Of a DNA stretch of 17,217 nt, positions 6,637 to 13,343 are shown one piece after another. The stretch is from assembly GCA_003482455.1 (NCBI GenBank), contig DMYW01000043.1:1-17217 (forward strand), read 5' to 3'. The first letter of the stretch is position 1. Each line of letters starts with the position of its first letter. Below the pieces are notes generated by a model that did no database searches, had not been told where the DNA came from, and was given only the letters and a program-made list of their open reading frames with translations. Both the position numbers and the translations under genes were made by a program. This DNA is from Rheinheimera sp. GTDB lineage: Bacteria > Pseudomonadota > Gammaproteobacteria > Enterobacterales > Alteromonadaceae.

Positions 6637-7652
6637 CCAACCCAGCCACTAATTTGCCATCACCGCCTGCCATGTTGCCGGTTATTGTGCCGCAGTTATC
6701 TGCCGTGCAGTTGTTTGACGAGGCAACGACCCAACGCCTCGCCGACTGTTGGTCCAAGGTTGTACACCACTTTGGAACAGGCGTTCGCGGCTGTCGTTTG
6801 CATTGGCTGCATTTACCGCATCCAGCGCCGCAAGGCCGCGTCTTGTTGGTGCCTGGTCGCATCGAAGCTGCGCATAAATACCTTGAAACCCTGCTTGATC
6901 TGCATAGCGCTGGTTATGAAATCTGGTCCATTGACCATCGTGGCCAAGGCGAATCTGCACGCGAAACTGCCAACTCACACGTCGGATATGTGGCTGCTTT
7001 TGATGATTATTGCCTGGATTTACAGCAATTAATCCAGCAGCTGCCAGAGGTGGCGTACCCAACAATAGCACTGGCGCATTCGATGGGCGGCGCCATTTTG
7101 TATCGCACCCTGCAACAGTTCGGTAGCGGCAATTTACTCGGGGCGATTTTCTGCTCGCCGATGTTTGGCATTCAAACAGCACCAGTACCGGCATGGCTGG
7201 CACCGCCACTAGCGCAATTGATGAAGCAATGGCTGCCAAAAAGCTTTGTACCCGGCCAGCAAAACTATGTCGCAAAACCGTTTGAAGGCAATGACTTGAC
7301 TCAATGTGAACCGCGCTATCGCTGGTTTCGCCAGTTGTACCATCACCACCCGCAGTATCAACTAGGTGGCATCAGCTGGAATTGGCTCAGTTGCGCATTA
7401 AATGCCTGCCAACAGATCGTCAATGGACCTGCCCCCCAGTTGCCGATGTGCGTGATCCAAGCCGGTGGTGATCGAGTGGTGGATAACCAGGTGCAATTGG
7501 CGTTGAGCCAGCGTCATGGTTATGCATTTCATTGTGTCGCGGACGCCGAACATGAGTTGTTAGCTGGCACCGATACGCAACGCGCGCAGACGTTCGATGC
7601 GATCAATCAATGGTTGCAAGGGTTGCCAGCTAACAAAGCTGCGGTTGGCTAA
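6633..7652 (+). CDS. pldB: Alpha/beta hydrolase, lysophospholipase L2-like (PldB)
   Basis: Probable lysophospholipase of 339 residues (E. coli PldB 340), removing the remaining acyl chain from lysophospholipids. The alpha/beta-hydrolase landmarks are present: a VLLVPGRIE oxyanion-loop region (70-78), the PldB-typical IDHRGQGES (100-108), the nucleophile elbow AHSMGG with S150, an acid in AGGDRV (D280) and a histidine in DAEHELL (H307). No signal peptide or membrane helix is visible, so it is probably cytosolic or peripheral on the inner membrane. Its ATG overlaps the cpxA stop by four bases, which implies translational coupling and co-expression with the Cpx response (inference). Assignment to PldB over a general monoglyceride lipase rests on length and the DHRGQG and SHVGYVAAFDDY stretches. 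Confidence 0.8.
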   Translation: MTNPATNLPSPPAMLPVIVPQLSAVQLFDEATTQRLADCWSKVVHHFGTGVRGCRLHWLHLPHPAPQGRVLLVPGRIEAAHKYLETLLDLHSAGYEIWSIDHRGQGESARETANSHVGYVAAFDDYCLDLQQLIQQLPEVAYPTIALAHSMGGAILYRTLQQFGSGNLLGAIFCSPMFGIQTAPVPAWLAPPLAQLMKQWLPKSFVPGQQNYVAKPFEGNDLTQCEPRYRWFRQLYHHHPQYQLGGISWNWLSCALNACQQIVNGPAPQLPMCVIQAGGDRVVDNQVQLALSQRHGYAFHCVADAEHELLAGTDTQRAQTFDAINQWLQGLPANKAAVG

Positions 7653-7660
7653 AACCGCAG
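7639..7660. terminator. Convergent hairpin spanning the pldB and fieF stop codons
   Basis: CTGCGGTT (7639-7646) pairs with AACCGCAG (7653-7660). The 6-nt loop GGCTAA holds both stop codons: TAA for pldB on the plus strand and TAG for fieF on the minus strand. T-runs after the stem are weak (CTTTGTT on the minus strand, TT on the plus), so termination strength is uncertain. Confidence 0.5.
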
Positions 7661-8545
7661 TTCAGGTTCGGGTAAAGCACTTTCTGGGTCGGCATGGATG
7701 ATCACATCAGCGCGTGGGAACAAATTAGCGATTTGTTGTTCGGCTAAATCGACCACATCATGGGCTTGTTGCAAAGACCAATCGTCGGGCAGTACCAAAC
7801 GCAGTTGAATAAAAATATGCGGACCGCCCTGGCGGGTACGTAGTTGGTCGGCGGCTATCACACCCGGCAACTGCTGCAAGGTGTCGATAATCATTTGCCG
7901 TTGTGGTTCGTCTAGCTCTTCGTCAAGCAAATGCCGCATGCTTTCGCCACCCAACTGCCAAGCGTTGAAACACAAATACAACGCAATTGCCGACGTCATC
8001 ACCGCATCGGCCCACCAAATACCTTGGGCGACTAGTACTAACGCCATTAAGACCGCGGCATTCATCAACAAGTCGCCGCGGTAATGTGCCGAGTCAGCTT
8101 GTACGGCCAATGAACCGGTTTTGGCAATAATCCAGCGTTGTACCAGCACCAGACACGTCGTCAACAGCATACAAACCAAGGTGATACCAATACCCTGCGA
8201 CAGCTCTTGGATGGGCTCTGGACTAAATAATCGACTGCCGCTTTGATACAACAACAACACGGCGGCACCGGTTAAAAACGCCGCTTGGAACAGCGCCATC
8301 ACAGCTTCGGCTTTACCATGACCAAACCGATGATCGTCATCGGCTGGCTTTAATGCATAACGCAGCGCCAAAAAATTCAGACCCGACACCAATACGTCCA
8401 ACATAGCGTCAGTAAAGGACGCCAACATAGCGGCTGCATTGGTTTCTATCGACGCATAAAGCTTTAAACTGACGATGCATAACGACATTGTCAGCGTGAA
8501 ATAAGCCGATCGTTTGACCCAAAGGGCATAATGCGGATCTGTCAT
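7649..8545 (-). CDS. fieF: Cation diffusion facilitator FieF (Zn/Fe efflux)
   Basis: Inner-membrane CDF transporter of 298 residues (E. coli FieF 300) that exports Zn2+ and Fe2+ from the cytosol by proton antiport. Six hydrophobic segments fill about 12-195. The transport site is preserved as TDAMLD in TM2 (D46 and D50) and DSAHYRGD in TM5 (H154 and D158), a 2 Asp/His/Asp arrangement. The inter-TM loop has DDHRFGHGKAEA (70-81). The cytosolic metal-binding dimerization domain fills about 205-298. AAGGA lies 5 nt before the ATG and overlaps the trmL stop, so it is probably translated from the trmL transcript. It is convergent with pldB. In E. coli fieF neighbours cpxP; here it lies at the other end of the cpx block. 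Confidence 0.92.
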   Translation of the reverse strand: MTDPHYALWVKRSAYFTLTMSLCIVSLKLYASIETNAAAMLASFTDAMLDVLVSGLNFLALRYALKPADDDHRFGHGKAEAVMALFQAAFLTGAAVLLLYQSGSRLFSPEPIQELSQGIGITLVCMLLTTCLVLVQRWIIAKTGSLAVQADSAHYRGDLLMNAAVLMALVLVAQGIWWADAVMTSAIALYLCFNAWQLGGESMRHLLDEELDEPQRQMIIDTLQQLPGVIAADQLRTRQGGPHIFIQLRLVLPDDWSLQQAHDVVDLAEQQIANLFPRADVIIHADPESALPEPELRF

Positions 8546-8553
8546 AGGAGTCC

Positions 8554-9018
8554 TTATTGGCCGCCAACGAATTGATGTTGTCGCCAGGCTTCGTAACAGA
8601 CAATCGCCACTGAGTTGGACAAATTTAAGCTACGAGCATCGGCTTGCATGGGAATACGGATCCGCAATTCTGCCGGGATATTGTTACGGATCTCATCGGG
8701 CAGACCGCTGGTCTCTGAGCCAAACAATAACAAATCACCTACTTGATAAGCCACTTCAGTGTGCGGCCGACTGCCTTTGGTGGTCAGTGCAATGACGCGT
8801 TTTGGCTGGATGGCTTCAAGCAGTGCCGCGTAAGACGCATGACGAGTGACGTTGGCCAAATCATGGTAATCAAGGCCGGCGCGGCGCAGTTTTTTCTCTT
8901 CAAAATCAAAACCCAGCGGCTCAATTAAATGCAGCTGACAGCCGGTGTTGGCTGCAAGTCGAATAATATTCCCACAATTTGGAGCGATTTTTGGTTCAAA
9001 CAACGCAATGTGAAACAT
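8554..9018 (-). CDS. trmL: tRNA (cytidine(34)-2'-O)-methyltransferase TrmL
   Basis: SPOUT-class methyltransferase of 154 residues that 2'-O-methylates the wobble base of tRNA-Leu isoacceptors using S-adenosylmethionine (known for E. coli TrmL/YibK). Recognisable stretches are the N-terminal EPKIAPNCGNIIRLAANTG, the LRRAGLDYH segment, the FGSETSGLP loop, and the C-terminal knot motif RSLNLSNSVAIVCYEAWR. The ATG at 9018 aligns with the family N-terminus. A GTG at 9030 would add four residues and leave a leader of only about 11 nt from the predicted promoter. Neither start has a strong Shine-Dalgarno. fieF follows 8 nt after the stop. Confidence 0.93.
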   Translation of the reverse strand: MFHIALFEPKIAPNCGNIIRLAANTGCQLHLIEPLGFDFEEKKLRRAGLDYHDLANVTRHASYAALLEAIQPKRVIALTTKGSRPHTEVAYQVGDLLLFGSETSGLPDEIRNNIPAELRIRIPMQADARSLNLSNSVAIVCYEAWRQHQFVGGQ

Positions 9019-9047
9019 CAGCAATACCACTAACTTAGCAAAAGTGC

Positions 9048-9076
9048 AGTATACCGAGGGTCGCCGAACCTGACCA
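9048..9076 (-). promoter_or_regulatory. Putative trmL-fieF promoter
   Basis: On the minus strand a -10-like TATACT (9048-9053) has a 17-bp spacer to a -35-like TGGTCA (9071-9076). The leader to the trmL ATG would be about 23 nt. The -10 is a 5/6 match and the -35 a 4/6 match. Confidence 0.5.
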
Positions 9077-9089
9077 GCTCAGACCTGTT

Positions 9090-9106
9090 AGCACTGGCGA
9101 AGTGCT
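9090..9106. repeat. Inverted repeat AGCACT-N5-AGTGCT upstream of the GGDEF-EAL gene
   Basis: Perfect 6-bp arms (9090-9095 and 9101-9106) flank a 5-nt centre in the 143-bp divergent region between trmL and the GGDEF-EAL gene. It lies just before a TATAGT -10-like element (9117-9122) that would drive the latter gene, so it could be an operator. No regulator is identifiable. Confidence 0.35.
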
Positions 9107-9161
9107 TGGCAGCAGCTATAGTCAAATCAATTTAGGAACAACCAAGTTGCAAGGACTGCAC

Positions 9162-10880
9162 ATGATGGAATGGTTGACGATTGTCGTCGCTCTGCTTGGC
9201 TGCGTAACCCTCTGGCTGATTTGGCGTTGGTGGCAACGCGCTCATCCTGAACAAAGTATTCCAATCCACACCTTCGTACAGACCAGTCGTAATGCACACT
9301 GGTTATGTGACGAGCGGCTGACGATCATTGAACATAATACCGCCGCAACAGACTTGTTGAGCTTGCCAAGCCGCACCTTGCCTTTGTATTTTGGCCATGC
9401 TGCAGTTGAGTTAGCAACCGACGAGCTACAACAAGTTGTCAGTAGTGGCGAATGGCGAGGCCAAGTGTGGCTGGGGGAATTGGAGCGTATTCCGTGTATT
9501 GCCCGCATTACACCTTTGCAGCCTCACTATTGGTTGATCACGCTGGAACCCAACGCCACACAGCTGGCACTGCAACAGCAGCAACAAAACAGCCTGATGA
9601 GTGTGCAAAGCGGTTTACCCAATTCACAAGTATTTGAATTTGGACTTCGCCATTTCGCCGCACAATATCAGCAACATTGCCAAAGTTTTGCATTGCTGCT
9701 GCTCGAACTGCCCGAATTGCACAACTTGCAGCAGATTTTAAATCCCACCGAATTGCGCCAACTATGGCGTGAGCTAATCGCTAGCATACGGCCCGAATTG
9801 CCGATAGGCAGCTTGTTAACGGAACGCCAACCCAATCAATTGGGCTTGTTAGTACCTTTAAAACAAACAGGGGCCGCCGCATGGCAAGAATTAGAGCATT
9901 GTTGTGCCGAATGGTTGAGCTTTGCGCGTGGCCCCTATTTGCTGGGGAGTGTTGAAGTGTCGCCACAAATTCGCGTCGGTGCGGCAGTGTACCCTGATGC
10001 AGGCCGCGAACCGGACGAACTATTAAATCACACAGCGCAGGCGCTATGGCAAGCCAGACAGTCGCCTCAACAATGTGTTCTTTGGCAACAAGCATTAGCC
10101 ACAAAGGAACAAAATGTCGAAGCGGAGGAACTGGAAAATGCCTTGGTGCAATACCAATGCGAAGTCCGCTACCAAGCAGTGCACACGCTCGAAACCAACC
10201 ACATCGCGACGATGAACGCGCAAATCGTCTGGCATCACCCGCAACGCGGTCTATTGCAGTTCAACCAATTTGCCAGTGCCGTTGAACAAAATGGACTGCA
10301 ACTGACGTTTGAGCGCTGGTTGCTCGAACAAGTCTGTTTGTCCTTGTCTCAACAGCCTCTAAATCAACAACATGCAACCATTATGCTGCAGATCTCAGCT
10401 GCACATTTGTTACATGGGCAGCTACTAAACCGACTTCAACAGTTGGTTTCGCAATACCGTTTGTCGCCGTCAAGTTTGACCTTGTGTATCACAGAACAAG
10501 GCTGGTTATTGGATGCTGCCTTGTTTGCAAAGCAATGCCAGCAGCTGGTCCGTGCAGGATTTTTGCTAGCGTTACAAGACTTCGGTCAGGGTCACTGTGC
10601 TTTGAAGATTCTGTCGTCCGTGTCATGGCATCAAGTTATTTTAAGTGGTCGGTTAATCGACCCAATTGAACACAGCGACACTGCCCGCAATCATTTGGCG
10701 TGTTTGATCCGCTTGATTAACGCACGGCAATTGCCGGTGACCGCCGCCGACGTGACGCAAGAGCTGCAAGCGTACCTGTTGCATGTGATGGGGTGTCGGG
10801 ATGCGTATGGTGAATTTTGGGGGCCAGCGCAAACGGCGGCCCAGTGGCGGCAAGTCACCGAAATAGCAGAAACGGCCTAA
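9162..10880 (+). CDS. Membrane-anchored degenerate GGDEF-EAL domain protein
   Basis: A 572-residue protein. The ATG at 9162 is chosen because AAGGA (9151-9155) sits 6 nt upstream; an in-frame GTG at 9102 would place 20 extra residues before the membrane helix. One TM helix (about 5-22) precedes a PAS-like region (40-130), a GGDEF-like domain (about 148-312) and an EAL-like domain (about 325-565). The fold landmarks remain (SGLPN 150-154; VGAAVYPDAG 272-281; ITE 443-445; QDFGQG 472-477). The active sites do not: GGDEF reads QPNQL (223-227), EAL reads NAQ (352-354), the usual Asn strand reads MLQIS, DDFG reads QDFG, the KID motif reads ILS, and AEGVE reads AADVT. I expect neither synthesis nor hydrolysis of c-di-GMP. 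A CsrD/LapD-like regulatory or binding role is possible but unproven. Confidence 0.85.
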   Translation: MMEWLTIVVALLGCVTLWLIWRWWQRAHPEQSIPIHTFVQTSRNAHWLCDERLTIIEHNTAATDLLSLPSRTLPLYFGHAAVELATDELQQVVSSGEWRGQVWLGELERIPCIARITPLQPHYWLITLEPNATQLALQQQQQNSLMSVQSGLPNSQVFEFGLRHFAAQYQQHCQSFALLLLELPELHNLQQILNPTELRQLWRELIASIRPELPIGSLLTERQPNQLGLLVPLKQTGAAAWQELEHCCAEWLSFARGPYLLGSVEVSPQIRVGAAVYPDAGREPDELLNHTAQALWQARQSPQQCVLWQQALATKEQNVEAEELENALVQYQCEVRYQAVHTLETNHIATMNAQIVWHHPQRGLLQFNQFASAVEQNGLQLTFERWLLEQVCLSLSQQPLNQQHATIMLQISAAHLLHGQLLNRLQQLVSQYRLSPSSLTLCITEQGWLLDAALFAKQCQQLVRAGFLLALQDFGQGHCALKILSSVSWHQVILSGRLIDPIEHSDTARNHLACLIRLINARQLPVTAADVTQELQAYLLHVMGCRDAYGEFWGPAQTAAQWRQVTEIAETA

Positions 10881-10894
10881 TTAGGCCGTTTTTT
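10871..10894 (+). terminator. Rho-independent terminator after the GGDEF-EAL gene
   Basis: A perfect 20-base palindrome (10871-10890; left arm AACGGCCTAA) is followed by TTTT (10891-10894). The gene's TAA stop (10878-10880) forms the tip of the left arm. On the minus strand the hairpin has only a short TTT tail, so it is a weaker terminator for gpsA. Confidence 0.85.
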
Positions 10895-11894
10895 ATTCGT
10901 CGCGTTTTTCGCGACCAAGCAAATCAACAGCTGCTAAGCGCGCGTCTTTGCCTTCGTAGAGAACTTGATAGATTTGTTCGGTAATGGGCATTTCCACACC
11001 AACACGTGTGGCTAAGTTAAACACTTCGCGGGCGTTGCGATACCCTTCCACCACTTGGCCGATTTGCGCCATGGCATCATCCACTGGCACACCCTGCCCT
11101 AATAACAAACCAAAACGGCGATTTCGCGATTGGTTGTCGGTGCAGGTTAAAACCAAGTCGCCTAACCCAGCCATGCCCATAAAGGTTTCTTTTTTGGCAC
11201 CCAGCGCGCAACCTAACCGACACATTTCCGTCAGTCCGCGAGTGATTAAGGCTGTGCGTGCATTCGCACCAAAGCCGATGCCATCTGCCATGCCAGCGCC
11301 AATCGCGATGACGTTTTTAACCGCCCCACCCAGTTGCACCCCAATAAAATCGGGGTTGGTATATACGCGAAACGTCTTACCGCAGTGCAACAAGTCCGAC
11401 AGCACTGTAATGAATTCAGGATCAGTTGATGACAACGAAATCGCCGTTGGTAAACCTTTGGCGAGTTCTTTGGCAAAGGTTGGGCCGGATAACACAGCCA
11501 AAGACACATCGTCACCAAGAATGTCCCGAGCTACATCTTGCAACAACCGGCCGGTTTCAGGCTCTAAGCCTTTTGTGGCCCATGCAACCCGGGCGTGAGG
11601 TAGCAAATTCGGTTTGATTAAGCGCAGCGTATCAGCAAAAGCATGGCTAGGTACCACAACCAAAATGTTTTGGCTCGCTTTTACCGCGGCCGTTAAATCA
11701 TCGGTCACTGCGAGTTTTTCTGGCAATACAATGTCAGGCAAATAACGATGGTTGATGCGATCTGTGGCCATCGCGTGCATATCATCCTGATTACGTCCCC
11801 ATAACAAGGTATCGTGACCATTGCGGGCCAAACAGATGGCAAGCGCGGTGCCGTAAGACCCCGCGCCTAACACTGTAATTGCTGCGCTTTTCAT
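10893..11894 (-). CDS. gpsA: NAD(P)+-dependent glycerol-3-phosphate dehydrogenase GpsA
   Basis: Cytosolic enzyme of 333 residues (E. coli 339) that reduces dihydroxyacetone phosphate to sn-glycerol 3-phosphate, the backbone precursor of phospholipids. The N-terminal Rossmann motif is GAGSYGTALA (10-19). SGPTFAKE (136-143) and catalytic K193 in AVKNVIAIGAG mark the active site, and GIGFGANARTALITRG (206-220) is a family signature. It starts 6 nt after the secB stop without an obvious Shine-Dalgarno of its own, so it probably depends on translational coupling to secB. It is last in the yibN-grxC-secB-gpsA run. Confidence 0.96.
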   Translation of the reverse strand: MKSAAITVLGAGSYGTALAICLARNGHDTLLWGRNQDDMHAMATDRINHRYLPDIVLPEKLAVTDDLTAAVKASQNILVVVPSHAFADTLRLIKPNLLPHARVAWATKGLEPETGRLLQDVARDILGDDVSLAVLSGPTFAKELAKGLPTAISLSSTDPEFITVLSDLLHCGKTFRVYTNPDFIGVQLGGAVKNVIAIGAGMADGIGFGANARTALITRGLTEMCRLGCALGAKKETFMGMAGLGDLVLTCTDNQSRNRRFGLLLGQGVPVDDAMAQIGQVVEGYRNAREVFNLATRVGVEMPITEQIYQVLYEGKDARLAAVDLLGREKRDE

Positions 11895-11900
11895 GCGTAA

Positions 11901-12389
11901 TTAGTTCGGTTGACCAGCAATTTCAGCAGCTTGTAACTGCTGTTGCTGTTGCACGTATTGGGCGAACAAAGCATCGAAGTTCACCGGCGCAAGGTTTAGC
12001 GCTGGGAATGTGCCACGGTTCACCAGGTTTGATACAGCTTCACGTGCGTATGGGAACAAAATGTTCGGGCAGAATGATGCGATCATGTGCGCAAATTGTG
12101 GCTCTGGCACGTTCGGGATGGTGAAGATACCGGCTTGGTGCACTTCACACAAAAATGCAGTTTCGTCTTCAACACTGACGGTTGTCGTTAACGTTAATAC
12201 CACTTCAAACAGACCGTCTTCTAACTTGGCGCTGCGGGTATCGATGTCCAATTTCACTTCTGGCTGCCACTCTTTGCGGAAAATCGCTGGCGCATTTGGT
12301 GATTCAAACGACACGTCTTTGACGTAAATACGTTGGATAGAAAACGGAATCTGTGAATCCGCAGCTGGGTTTACGGCTTGATCTGTCAT
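11901..12389 (-). CDS. secB: Protein-export chaperone SecB
   Basis: Tetrameric cytosolic chaperone of 162 residues (E. coli 155) that holds presecretory proteins unfolded and hands them to SecA. The family core is clear: FSIQRIYVKDVSFESP near the N-terminus, a strand region QPEVKLDIDT, then QAGIFTI, and the helix LFPYAREAVSNLVNRGTFP. The C-terminal tail is Q-rich. AGGG precedes the ATG by 8 nt. It sits between grxC (26-nt gap) and gpsA (6-nt gap), the same order as in E. coli. Confidence 0.96.
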   Translation of the reverse strand: MTDQAVNPAADSQIPFSIQRIYVKDVSFESPNAPAIFRKEWQPEVKLDIDTRSAKLEDGLFEVVLTLTTTVSVEDETAFLCEVHQAGIFTIPNVPEPQFAHMIASFCPNILFPYAREAVSNLVNRGTFPALNLAPVNFDALFAQYVQQQQQLQAAEIAGQPN

Positions 12390-12415
12390 GATAAGTCCCT
12401 GAATTTTTTAGTTGT

Positions 12416-12676
12416 TTATTGCAGCAGTGGATCTAATTTGCCTTGCGCGTCAAGCGCGTACAGATCGTCACATCCGCCGATATGTTGTCCGTTGATAAAG
12501 ATTTGCGGCACTGTGGTACGCCCTTGTGCTTTTTCGATCATTTCTGGGCGTAGTTCCGGTTGTTCATCAATGCGGAATTCGGTGAAGCTAACTCCTTTTT
12601 GAGTTAGCAATGCCTTGGCGCGAACACAATACGGACAATACACTTTCGTGTAAATAGTGATGCTAGCCTTGCTCAT
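12416..12676 (-). CDS. grxC: Glutaredoxin 3 (GrxC)
   Basis: Dithiol glutaredoxin of 86 residues (E. coli Grx3 83) that reduces protein disulfides and glutathione mixed disulfides. It carries the CPYC active site (14-17), the cis-proline TVP motif (55-57) and the glutathione-binding GGCDD (67-71). The protein has a third cysteine in GGCDD. AGGT lies about 7 nt before the ATG. It lies 20 nt after yibN and probably shares its transcript. Confidence 0.95.
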   Translation of the reverse strand: MSKASITIYTKVYCPYCVRAKALLTQKGVSFTEFRIDEQPELRPEMIEKAQGRTTVPQIFINGQHIGGCDDLYALDAQGKLDPLLQ

Positions 12677-12696
12677 GTCGACACCTGTTACTTCTG

Positions 12697-13122
12697 TTAT
12701 TTTCTTACAACTGGCAGCTTGTCATCTGCCCATTTTTGCATGCCGCCCGTCAGTACAGACACTTGGGCAAAGCCAGCAGCCAGCAGCTGTGTAGCCGCTT
12801 TTTGCGCGGTCATTCCGGCATAACATACAACAATAATGGGTTTGTCTTTGTAGTTTTCAAGGTTGGTCAGTTGATTGGCAAGATCTGCGGCAGGCACATT
12901 TTTGGCGCCGGCAATGTGGCCCTTGCGGAAATCATCGATGGCACGAATGTCCAACACTTGGCCATCGGCACGGTTCACCTGCAGCGTTAACTCCGCCGGG
13001 GTAATCATGCGGAACTTCGCGGTTAAACCTTGAAAAGTCGTCACAATAATTGCAATTAAGCAGCCCACCCAGGCCATCGACAAAATGGGATGGTTGTGGG
13101 CGAATTCAAGAATCTGTTGCAT
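12697..13122 (-). CDS. yibN: Membrane-anchored rhodanese-like protein YibN
   Basis: Single-domain rhodanese homologue of 141 residues (E. coli YibN 143). An N-terminal TM helix (about 12-31) anchors it, with the rhodanese domain (about 40-138) probably facing the cytosol. The active-site loop is VVCYAGMTAQ with C100; LDIRAIDDFRKGHIAGAKNVP (57-77) is the family signature and TGGMQKW ends the domain. The role is likely persulfide or redox chemistry, but its substrate is unknown. AGGAG lies 9 nt before the ATG. It heads the grxC-secB-gpsA operon and is divergent from gpmI. Confidence 0.92.
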   Translation of the reverse strand: MQQILEFAHNHPILSMAWVGCLIAIIVTTFQGLTAKFRMITPAELTLQVNRADGQVLDIRAIDDFRKGHIAGAKNVPAADLANQLTNLENYKDKPIIVVCYAGMTAQKAATQLLAAGFAQVSVLTGGMQKWADDKLPVVRK

Positions 13123-13156
13123 AGGGCTTCACTCCTGCCGGTTGCGTGGTCGCCGG

Positions 13157-13185
13157 AGTATAACGATTTTCCACTGTAAATACAG
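13157..13185 (-). promoter_or_regulatory. Putative yibN operon promoter with a palindrome at -35
   Basis: On the minus strand TATACT (13157-13162) is a good -10, with a leader of about 27 nt to yibN. The position expected for the -35 (13180-13185, CTGTAT) is poor and lies inside the perfect palindrome CTGTAAATACAG on the plus strand (13174-13185; arms CTGTA/TACAG with AA between). A palindrome over the -35 is a typical operator position, but I cannot name the regulator. Confidence 0.4.
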
Positions 13186-13257
13186 CCCATGGTCAGTCCA
13201 GCCGCAGATCCTGCTGGCATTTCCCCCACCAACTGCCGATTGTTTGACCAGCTTCGC

Positions 13258-13287
13258 TTGGAGTCAGCGCTAGTTTTCCGGTAAGAT
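13258..13287 (+). promoter_or_regulatory. Putative gpmI promoter
   Basis: TTGGAG (13258-13263) and TAAGAT (13282-13287) are separated by 18 bp, each a 4-5/6 match to sigma-70 hexamers. The leader to the gpmI ATG would be about 50 nt. In this 221-bp divergent region I see no other strong signal apart from the yibN promoter. Confidence 0.4.
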
Positions 13288-13343
13288 GAAGCGAACTAAC
13301 ACAGCGCAAATACGTTGATCAAGCAACAAGATTCGGAGTTTCT

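Noticed and set aside
6682..7275. 197-codon minus-strand open frame opposite pldB
   Set aside because: It lies wholly inside a well-supported pldB, shows no family motif, and its protein has a low-complexity, mixed composition typical of an antisense shadow.
9043..9053. AGTGCAGTATA, which on the minus strand repeats the TATACTGCACT seen at the glnL promoter, suggesting a second NtrC site at trmL
   Set aside because: Only one half-site is present; the matching GGTGCA arm is absent. The shared bases are mostly the -10 box.
10984..11598. 204-codon plus-strand open frame opposite gpsA
   Set aside because: gpsA is certain on the other strand with all its motifs; the frame has no recognisable domain or ribosome-binding site.
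13174..13185. CTGTAAATACAG as a LexA (SOS) box
   Set aside because: The LexA box needs CTG-N10-CAG; here the spacing is N6, four bases too short.
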